Below are positions 37,068-42,637 of a DNA stretch of 42,637 nt, in pieces. The stretch's first letter is position 1. Each line of letters starts with the position of its first letter. Source of the DNA: Polaromonas sp. GTDB taxonomy: Bacteria > Pseudomonadota > Gammaproteobacteria > Burkholderiales > Burkholderiaceae_C. The notes under the pieces were generated by a model. It worked only from the letters and a program-made list of their open reading frames with translations. It did no database searches and had not been told where the DNA came from. A program made the position numbers and the translations under genes. The stretch lies in contig PNML01000019.1 in assembly GCA_013823635.1 (NCBI GenBank), forward strand, positions 1-42,637, read 5' to 3'.

Positions 37068-37664
37068 TCAGCCGAGCAAGGGCACGCCGGCGGCCCTGAG
37101 CATGCGGCAGGTGCGGATGAGCGGCAGCCCGATGAGGGCAGTGGGGTCATCGTTGTGGATGTGTGTCAACAACGCGATGCCCAAGCCTTCGCTCTTGGCG
37201 CTTCCTGCGCAATCGTAGGGTTGCTCGCGGTGGAGGTAGGTCGCTATTTCGGCATCGCTCAGGTCTCGGAACTTCACCTCGACGGGGGCCAGGTCCACTT
37301 CGCTGAACCCGGTGGCGATGCACACCACGGCCAATGCGGTTTGGAATACCACCGTTTGGCCGCGCATGGCCTGTAGTTGGGCTGTGGCGCGCTCATGGGT
37401 GCCTGGCTTGCCCAGGGCTTTGCCGCCCAAGTCCGCGACCTGATCACTGCCAATGACCACGGCTTTGGGGTGCTCGCGGGCGACGGCCATGGCCTTGGCG
37501 AGGGCCAGGCGTTGCGCGAGCGCTGAAGGTGTTTCCCCGGGCAGGGGAGTCTCGTCCACACCGGGGGCCACCACCTGAAAAGGCTGGCCGAGGCGGGAGA
37601 GCAACTCCCGCCGATATGGGGAGGTGGACGCGAGAATCAGGGGGTGTGGGGTGGTGGTCGGCAT
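37068..37664 (-). CDS. yceF: Maf-family nucleoside triphosphate pyrophosphatase, YceF type
   Basis: A 198-residue Maf protein. The N-terminal phosphate loop LASTSPYRRELL (11-22), VDETPLPGE and the catalytic IGSDQV with D74 are present, as is CAGSAKSEGLGI. SPYR plus SDQV is typical of the YceF (Maf-2) subgroup, which in E. coli hydrolyses 7-methyl-GTP, rather than of YhdE (dTTP/UTP). ATG 37664 starts ten bases after a 10-C tract on this strand. It is divergent from yceD, whereas E. coli has the same neighbours. Confidence 0.9.
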   Translation of the reverse strand: MPTTTPHPLILASTSPYRRELLSRLGQPFQVVAPGVDETPLPGETPSALAQRLALAKAMAVAREHPKAVVIGSDQVADLGGKALGKPGTHERATAQLQAMRGQTVVFQTALAVVCIATGFSEVDLAPVEVKFRDLSDAEIATYLHREQPYDCAGSAKSEGLGIALLTHIHNDDPTALIGLPLIRTCRMLRAAGVPLLG

Positions 37665-37674
37665 GGCGGGTGGC

Positions 37675-37684
37675 GGGGGGGGGG
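37675..37684. repeat. Ten-G homopolymer in the yceF / yceD divergent region
   Basis: A run of ten G on the plus strand, ending in the leader of yceF and about 80 bp upstream of yceD. It is long enough to slip during replication. It is outside the reading frames I accept, so any effect would be on transcription or translation initiation. Confidence 0.85.
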
Positions 37685-37762
37685 TGGACGGGGTGTGGTG
37701 CGGCGGGTGCCGCTCAGGTGTCTCACCACGTCCCAAGGCGGCGATTCTCGTACACTGCCTGG

Positions 37763-38335
37763 ATGGCTACCCAATTGTCACTTTCCAATGTCGATGTCAT
37801 GGCGTGGGCGCGCTCCGGTATGCGCCTGGATGGCGAATGGTCTCAGGCGGCAGATGCCGCTGCACTGGCGGCCCGGTTTCCGCGTCTGCTGGCAGAGGCC
37901 TGTGTGCCGCAGGGGTTGGATGGGGTGACCTGGGCGTTGAACGCCGAACTCCGCGCCGATCAGGCGGGTGAGTCTGTTCCCTGGCTGCATGTGAGGGCTT
38001 GTGCCACCGTTCAGCTGGTGTGCCAGCGGTGCCTGGGTCCGGCGCCCGTTGCACTGGACGTGGACCGCTGGTTTCGTTTCGTCAAGGACGAAGACACGGC
38101 TGCCGCAGAGGACGACGAATCGGAAGAGGATGTGCTGGCGTTGCTCCCACGCATGGACGTGGGGACTTTGCTGGAGGATGAATTGCTGATGGCCATTCCC
38201 CTGGTGCCCATGCATGGTGAATGCCCAGTCCCGGTGACGACGGCGGTCGAAGACGAGGACTTCTGGCAGGCAGCATCCGAAAAGCCCCATCCCTTCGCGG
38301 CGCTGAATCAGCTCAAAGGCAAGGCGACCCGATGA
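37763..38335 (+). CDS. yceD: YceD / DUF177 family protein
   Basis: A 190-residue small acidic protein of the YceD family, associated with 23S rRNA accumulation in E. coli and plants and always found before rpmF. Seen: C87-x-x-C90 in VCQRCLGP, and a further C154 in HGECPVPV that may share a metal site. An acidic stretch lies at 109-123 (EDTAAAEDDESEEDV), and the C-terminus FAALNQLKGK is family-typical. ATG 37763 gives the usual N-terminus and has no clear ribosome binding site; an upstream extension runs through the G-tract and is rejected. It leads the rpmF-plsX-fab genes. Confidence 0.9.
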   Translation: MATQLSLSNVDVMAWARSGMRLDGEWSQAADAAALAARFPRLLAEACVPQGLDGVTWALNAELRADQAGESVPWLHVRACATVQLVCQRCLGPAPVALDVDRWFRFVKDEDTAAAEDDESEEDVLALLPRMDVGTLLEDELLMAIPLVPMHGECPVPVTTAVEDEDFWQAASEKPHPFAALNQLKGKATR

Positions 38336-38374
38336 AAGGCGGCACTGACTCCGGTTCGGCATTCGCCAGATGCT

Positions 38375-38383
38375 TGCTATAAT
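38375..38383 (+). promoter_or_regulatory. Extended -10 promoter of rpmF
   Basis: TGC-TATAAT (38375-38383) is a perfect -10 hexamer with the TGn extension. The best -35 position, 17 bp upstream, reads TTCGGC and is poor, as common in extended -10 promoters. The start point should be near 38390, giving rpmF a leader of about 65 nt. Confidence 0.75.
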
Positions 38384-38454
38384 GCGGGGTTTGGCGTTGG
38401 ATCCGTTTCTGGGTTGAGCGCTTTCCTCCAACCAACAGACTTCAGGAGCGGAAC

Positions 38455-38637
38455 ATGGCTGTTCAGCAAAACAAAAAATCCCCATCCAAGCGCGGCATGC
38501 ACCGCTCGCACAACGCCTTGAATGTGCCCGGCATCGCAGTCGAGTCCACCACCGGCGAAGTGCACCTGCGTCACCACATCAGCCCCACCGGTTTCTACCG
38601 TGGCCGCAAGGTGCTGAAAACCAAAAACGAGGCTTGA
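38455..38637 (+). CDS. rpmF: 50S ribosomal protein L32
   Basis: A 60-residue ribosomal protein with the L32 core [19 protein letters not shown] and the family C-terminal segment [16 protein letters not shown] lies eight bases before the ATG. The zinc cysteines found in some L32 proteins are absent, as in E. coli. It has its own strong promoter and is followed by a terminator-like hairpin before plsX, so ribosomal protein and lipid genes can be made at different levels. Confidence 0.97.
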   Translation: MAVQQNKKSPSKRGMHRSHNALNVPGIAVESTTGEVHLRHHISPTGFYRGRKVLKTKNEA

Positions 38638-38653
38638 TTTCCAGGCTTCACGC

Positions 38654-38690
38654 AAGGCCCGCATGGCTCATGCGGGCCTTTGTTGTTTTG
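38654..38690 (+). terminator. Hairpin terminator/attenuator between rpmF and plsX
   Basis: AAGGCCCGCATG (38654-38665) and CATGCGGGCCTT (38669-38680) form a perfect 12 bp stem with a three-base loop GCT, followed by TGTTGTTTT. The interrupted T-run suggests partial termination, with read-through into plsX and the fab genes. Confidence 0.82.
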
Positions 38691-38731
38691 TGCGGTCCTG
38701 AATTTTCTCCGCCACCTCGCCGGAGCGTCCG

Positions 38732-39787
38732 ATGATCACGATTGCCGTGGATTGCATGGGGGGTGATCATGGATTGCCGGTGACCCTGCCTGCCTGTGCC
38801 GATTTTCTGGCATCTCATGCAGATGCCCATTTGCTGTTGGTCGGGTTGCCCGAAGCCCTCGCAGCCCACCCCGCGCTGGCCAACCACCCCCGCTGCACGG
38901 TGGTGCCTGCCCACGAGGTGGTGGCCATGGACGACCCGGTCGAGGTTGCCCTGCGCCGCAAGAAGGACTCGTCGATGCGGGTGGCCATCACCCAGGTCAA
39001 GGAGGGGCGTGCCCAGGCGGCCGTGTCCGCCGGCAACACCGGTGCCCTCATGGCGATTGCCCGCTACGTGCTCAAAACACTGGATGGCATTGACCGCCCT
39101 GCGATTGCGTCCGAGTTGCCCAACCAAAAAGGAGCGGGCACCATGGTGCTCGACCTGGGGGCCAATGTCGATTGCACGCCCCACCACCTGTTGCAGTTCG
39201 CGGTGATGGGCTCTGCGCTGGTGGCTGCCGTGTCGGGCAAGGAGCAGCCCAGCGTGGGGTTGCTGAACGTGGGTGAAGAGGTCATCAAGGGCAGCGAGGT
39301 CATCAAACTGACCGCTGACTTGTTGCGCAATGCCAAATCCAGCGGGGACCTGAACTTCTTCGGCAATGTGGAAGGCAACGACATTTTCAAGGGCACGGTG
39401 GACATCGTGGTCTGTGACGGCTTTGTGGGCAACGTCGCACTGAAGGCCAGCGAAGGCTTGGCCAGCATGATTGGCCGCTTCATCAAAGAAGAGTTCTCGC
39501 GGAGCTGGTGGCGGAAAATCACGGCTTTGTTGGCTTATCCGGTGTTATCTGCATTTAAAAACCGGGTGGATCATCGTCGTTACAACGGCGCTGCCCTGTT
39601 GGGCTTGCGCGGTCTGGTGTTCAAGAGCCACGGATCGGCCGATGCTTTCGCTTTTCGCAACGCGTTGGACCGGGCTTATGATGCGTCCCGCAACCAGTTG
39701 CTGGCCCAGGTCATGGCGCGCATCGCCCATGCGGCGCCCCTGATGGCGGCGGCATCCAAGCCGCCCGCGCCCAGCACAGAGTCCTGA
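38732..39787 (+). CDS. plsX: Phosphate acyltransferase PlsX
   Basis: A 351-residue enzyme making acyl-phosphate from acyl-ACP for phospholipid synthesis. Family marks are [13 protein letters not shown] at the start, [35 protein letters not shown] and [15 protein letters not shown]. It has normal length, with a short Ala/Pro-rich tail at the C-terminus. It lies between rpmF and fabH, the conserved order in proteobacteria; 17 bp separate it from fabH. It should be membrane-associated in the cytoplasm. Confidence 0.96.
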   Translation: MITIAVDCMGGDHGLPVTLPACADFLASHADAHLLLVGLPEALAAHPALANHPRCTVVPAHEVVAMDDPVEVALRRKKDSSMRVAITQVKEGRAQAAVSAGNTGALMAIARYVLKTLDGIDRPAIASELPNQKGAGTMVLDLGANVDCTPHHLLQFAVMGSALVAAVSGKEQPSVGLLNVGEEVIKGSEVIKLTADLLRNAKSSGDLNFFGNVEGNDIFKGTVDIVVCDGFVGNVALKASEGLASMIGRFIKEEFSRSWWRKITALLAYPVLSAFKNRVDHRRYNGAALLGLRGLVFKSHGSADAFAFRNALDRAYDASRNQLLAQVMARIAHAAPLMAAASKPPAPSTES

Positions 39788-39804
39788 TTTACCCACTTCC
39801 CCCC

Positions 39805-40824
39805 ATGGCACGTTATTCCCGAATCACAGGTACTGGCAGCGCGCTGCCTGAGCGGCGGCTGACCAATGCCGACATGGTTTCCCTGCTGGCCGAGCGCGGT
39901 CTGGAGAGCAGCGACGAGTGGATTGTGGAGCGCACCGGCATCCGCAGCCGCCATTTTGTGGCGGACGGGGTGTGTGCCAGTGACCTGGGGCTGCAGGCAT
40001 GCCTGTCGGCCCTGCAGGCCGCCGGTCGTCAGGTGGCCGATGTGGACCTGGTCATTGTGGCCACGTCCACGCCGGACATGGTGTTCCCGTCTACCGCCAC
40101 CATCTTGCAGCACAAGCTGACCCTGGCCGCCCAGGCCAATGGTGAGCCGGGCGCGGCAGGCGGCGCGGCGTTTGACGTGCAGGCCGTGTGCAGCGGTTTC
40201 ATTTATGCGCTGACGGTGGCCGATGCCCTCATCCGCACGGGGTCGGCCCAGCGCGCGCTGGTGGTGGGGGCCGAGGTGTTCTCCCGCATCCTGGACTTCA
40301 ACGACCGCACCACCTGCGTGCTGTTTGGCGACGGTGCGGGTGCCGTGGTGTTGGAAGCGTGTGAGCACGCGGGCGATGGACCGGGTGTGCTGGCCACCGA
40401 CATCCATGCCGACGGCAAGCACACGGGCATTCTGTGTGTGCCCGGCACGGTGTCGGGCGGGCAGGTGCTGGGCGACCCGCTGTTGAAAATGGACGGGCAG
40501 GCGGTGTTCAAACTGGCCGTTGGCGTGCTGGAGGGCACGGCCCGCACGGTGCTGGCCAAGGCCGGCAAGAGCGAGGCCGATGTGGACTGGCTGGTGCCGC
40601 ACCAGGCCAACATCCGCATCATGCAGGGCACGGCCCGCAAGCTGAAAATGCCCATGGACAAAGTGGTGGTCACGGTCGATCGGCATGGCAACACCTCGGC
40701 AGCGTCCATCCCCCTGGCGTTGGACCATGCGGTGCGCGCCGGGCAGATCCAACCAGGGCACACGGTGCTCATGGAGGGCGTGGGTGGTGGGTTCACCTGG
40801 GGCTCGGTTCTTGTCAAAATGTAG
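39805..40824 (+). CDS. fabH: 3-oxoacyl-ACP synthase III
   Basis: A 339-residue condensing enzyme that starts fatty acid synthesis from acetyl-CoA and malonyl-ACP. The catalytic triad is C129 (AVCSGF), H266 (VPHQANIRI) and N296 (HGNTSAAS). The start [15 protein letters not shown] and [16 protein letters not shown] are typical. Compared with E. coli FabH there are about ten extra residues ([12 protein letters not shown], 109-120) just before the active-site strand. A 50 bp AT-rich gap separates it from fabD. Confidence 0.96.
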   Translation: MARYSRITGTGSALPERRLTNADMVSLLAERGLESSDEWIVERTGIRSRHFVADGVCASDLGLQACLSALQAAGRQVADVDLVIVATSTPDMVFPSTATILQHKLTLAAQANGEPGAAGGAAFDVQAVCSGFIYALTVADALIRTGSAQRALVVGAEVFSRILDFNDRTTCVLFGDGAGAVVLEACEHAGDGPGVLATDIHADGKHTGILCVPGTVSGGQVLGDPLLKMDGQAVFKLAVGVLEGTARTVLAKAGKSEADVDWLVPHQANIRIMQGTARKLKMPMDKVVVTVDRHGNTSAASIPLALDHAVRAGQIQPGHTVLMEGVGGGFTWGSVLVKM

Positions 40825-40830
40825 AGCTGA

Positions 40831-40874
40831 GTTTCATTGATATATAAGCGCTACAGCACTTTTTTATTATTAAA
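40831..40874 (-). repeat. Palindromic-repeat remnant between fabH and fabD
   Basis: The plus strand has TTGATATATAAGCGCTACAG (40837-40856) followed by a T/A-rich run up to the fabD ATG. Read on the minus strand it gives TAGCGCTTATATATCAAT, close to CAGCGCTTTATTTATATCAT before sppA. It makes up nearly the whole gap, and fabD has no Shine-Dalgarno sequence of its own. Confidence 0.5.
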
Positions 40875-41825
40875 ATGAACGCATTTGCTTTTGTATTTCC
40901 CGGTCAAGGCTCGCAAGCCGTTGGCATGCTGGACGCCTGGGGCGATCACCCCGCCGTTCGCGCCACGCTGGCCGAAGCGTCCGACGCGTTGGGCGACGAT
41001 GTCGCCAAGCTCATCCACGAGGGCCCAAAGGAGGCCTTGGCGCTGACCACCAACACCCAGCCCGTCATGCTGGTGGCCGGTGTGGCGGCCTACCGGGCCT
41101 GGTTGGCCGAAGGCGGCCGGGAGCCCGATGTGGTGGCTGGACATTCTTTGGGTGAATACGCCGCACTGGTGGCTTCCGGGGTGTTGACCCTGGCGCAAGC
41201 TGCCCCCCTGGTTCGCTTCCGTGCTGCGGCCATGCAGGCAGCGGTGCCGGTGGGCGTGGGGGCCATGGCGGCCATCCTGGGTTTGCCAGCCGATGCCGTG
41301 AAGTCGGGTTGCGCCCAGGCGCAGGCCAGCTTCGATCCCGCAACCGGCGAGGTGGTGGAGGCCGTCAACTTCAACGACCCCATGCAAACGGTCATCGCTG
41401 GCTCCAAGGCAGCGGTGGACAAGGCCTGCGAAGTGCTCAAGGCCAACGGCGCCAAGCGCGCGTTGCCGCTGCCCGTGTCGGCCCCTTTTCATTCCAGCCT
41501 GATGAAGCCCGCCGCCGATCAGCTGGCTGTCCGATTGGCGGAGACCGTGTTGGCGGCGCCCCGGATTCCCGTGCTCAACAACATTGACGTGGCGGTGGAG
41601 ACGGATGCCCAACGCATCCGCGATGCCTTGGTGCGCCAGGCTTACGGCCCGGTGCGCTGGGTGGAGTGTGTGCAGGCCATCAAGGCCCGGGGGGTGTTGC
41701 AGGTGGTCGAATGCGGCCCTGGCAAGGTGCTGGCGGGTTTGGTCAAACGCATCGACGCTGAAATGACCGGCATGGCGCTGTTCGACCCCGCCACCCTGTC
41801 GGATGTCAAAGGAGTGTTGTCATGA
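40875..41825 (+). CDS. fabD: Malonyl-CoA:ACP transacylase
   Basis: A 316-residue transferase loading malonyl groups onto ACP. Nucleophile S91 sits in AGHSLGEYAAL and its partner is H206 in SAPFHSSLM. FVFPGQGSQAVGML opens the protein, and the conserved R117 region reads VRFRAAAMQ. The C-terminal VVECGPGKVLAGLVKRID is family-typical. ATG 40875 is preceded by repeat-derived A/T sequence without a ribosome binding site. Its stop overlaps the fabG start (ATGA). Confidence 0.96.
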   Translation: MNAFAFVFPGQGSQAVGMLDAWGDHPAVRATLAEASDALGDDVAKLIHEGPKEALALTTNTQPVMLVAGVAAYRAWLAEGGREPDVVAGHSLGEYAALVASGVLTLAQAAPLVRFRAAAMQAAVPVGVGAMAAILGLPADAVKSGCAQAQASFDPATGEVVEAVNFNDPMQTVIAGSKAAVDKACEVLKANGAKRALPLPVSAPFHSSLMKPAADQLAVRLAETVLAAPRIPVLNNIDVAVETDAQRIRDALVRQAYGPVRWVECVQAIKARGVLQVVECGPGKVLAGLVKRIDAEMTGMALFDPATLSDVKGVLS

Positions 41826-42571
41826 GCGAAATCAAATTTGACGGCCAGGTGGCCCTGGTCACCGGTGCGTCGCGTGGCATTGGCGCGGCCATTGCCCTGG
41901 AACTGGCGCGCAAGGGCGTGAAAGTGGTCGGCACCGCCACCACCGATGACGGCGCCAGCAAGATCAGCGCTGCCTTGGCGGCCTTTCCGGGTTGCCGGGG
42001 GGCCAACCTCAATGTCAACGATGCCGCCGCTGGCGAGGCCCTGGTGGACGCGCTGGTCAAGGAACACGGTGCCCTGCACATCCTGGTGAACAACGCCGGC
42101 ATCACCCGCGACATGCTGGCCATGCGCCTGAAGGACGATGATTGGGACGCTGTGCTGGACACCAACCTCAAGGCCGTTTTTCGCATGAGCCGAGCGGTGA
42201 TCCGCCCCATGATGAAGCAGCGCTACGGCCGCATCATCGCCATCACCAGTGTGGTGGGTGCATCCGGCAATCCCGGCCAGGCCAACTACGCCGCCGCCAA
42301 GGCCGGTGTGGCCGGCATGACCCGCGCCCTGGCGCGCGAACTCGGCAGCCGCAACATCACGGTCAACTGTGTGGCACCAGGGTTCATTGAAACCGACATG
42401 ACCTCGTCCTTGCCCGAAGAACAGCAAAAGGCCTTGCTGAGCCAGATCCCCATGGGGCACCTGGGCAAACCCGCCGACATTGCCCACGCGGTGGCCTATC
42501 TGGCCAGCCCTGGGGCGGCGTATGTCACGGGCCAGGAGCTGCATGTCAACGGTGGCATGCACATGGCCTGA
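41822..42571 (+). CDS. fabG: 3-oxoacyl-ACP reductase
   Basis: A 249-residue short-chain dehydrogenase using NADPH to reduce 3-oxoacyl-ACP. The cofactor motif is TGASRGIG (14-21), with NNAG at 90-93; the catalytic residues are S143, Y156 and K160 (NYAAAKAG). The C-terminal half has PGFIETDMT and GQELHVNGGMHM. Its start overlaps the fabD stop, so translation is coupled. By conserved order acpP should follow just beyond the window. Confidence 0.97.
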   Translation: MSEIKFDGQVALVTGASRGIGAAIALELARKGVKVVGTATTDDGASKISAALAAFPGCRGANLNVNDAAAGEALVDALVKEHGALHILVNNAGITRDMLAMRLKDDDWDAVLDTNLKAVFRMSRAVIRPMMKQRYGRIIAITSVVGASGNPGQANYAAAKAGVAGMTRALARELGSRNITVNCVAPGFIETDMTSSLPEEQQKALLSQIPMGHLGKPADIAHAVAYLASPGAAYVTGQELHVNGGMHMA

Positions 42572-42615
42572 AGGCCAGCCAATCACCTCGTCGACCGGCT
42601 GCCCGGCGGGCGGGT

Positions 42616-42631
42616 TAGGGTGAGCACCCTA
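42616..42631. other. Inverted repeat in the presumed acpP leader
   Basis: TAGGGT (42616-42621) and ACCCTA (42626-42631) pair perfectly around GAGC. It lies 45 bp after fabG where acpP transcription would be expected to begin. It could be an RNA hairpin or a binding site for a fatty-acid regulator; no gene is visible in the last 66 bp. Confidence 0.4.
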
Positions 42632-42637
42632 GTCGCA

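Overview
The window is GC-rich (about two thirds G+C) bacterial DNA with almost no unused space. Protein signatures and gene order point to a betaproteobacterium of the order Burkholderiales, most likely family Comamonadaceae. The grounds are hemX-hemY following hemC-hemD, a small single-domain H-NS-like protein, and traces of a short palindromic repeat that I recognise from that family. No rRNA, tRNA, IS element, prophage or CRISPR array was seen. All species-level statements are inference.

Positions 1-9814 form a nitrogen-compound utilisation locus. A MocR/GabR-type regulator (+) is divergent from gabT and a family III CoA-transferase (-). A second leftward operon encodes a four-part polyamine-family ABC importer, a guanidinobutyrase/agmatinase and the start of gabD. 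Read together this is a route from imported 4-guanidinobutyrate (or a related omega-amino/guanidino acid) through GABA and succinate semialdehyde to succinate. The two leftward promoter regions share the same bipartite element, ACTGTA-N20-ACATATACAGA, at identical spacing. I take it to be the regulator's operator.

Positions 9943-19232 hold alaS, a lipoprotein of the dienelactone hydrolase family, a RluA-family pseudouridine synthase, ribD, argH, and an AlgZ/AlgR-like two-component pair with GTGA overlap. Positions 19283-27921 hold ppc (-) and a rightward hemC-hemD-hemX-hemY run ending in a diguanylate cyclase coupled to hemY by an ATGA overlap. The order argH / algZ-algR / hemC-hemD recalls Pseudomonas, here with ppc inserted.

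Positions 28042-42637 are a version of the enterobacterial rne-rluC-yceF-yceD-rpmF-plsX-fabH-fabD-fabG block. rne and rluC are divergent across a roughly 530 bp gap. Between rluC and yceF lie an H-NS-like gene, a HAD phosphatase, a Rieske protein, an SppA-type protease, galU and a divergent RsmI-like methyltransferase. The window ends in what should be the acpP leader.

The least ordinary signals are the shared regulator element in the GABA/guanidino locus; degenerate copies of a ~50 bp palindromic repeat between genes and apparently in frame inside hemD and the algR-like linker; an H-NS-like protein whose DNA-contact loop reads L-G-R; a 10-G tract beside yceF; and a diguanylate cyclase tied to the haem operon.
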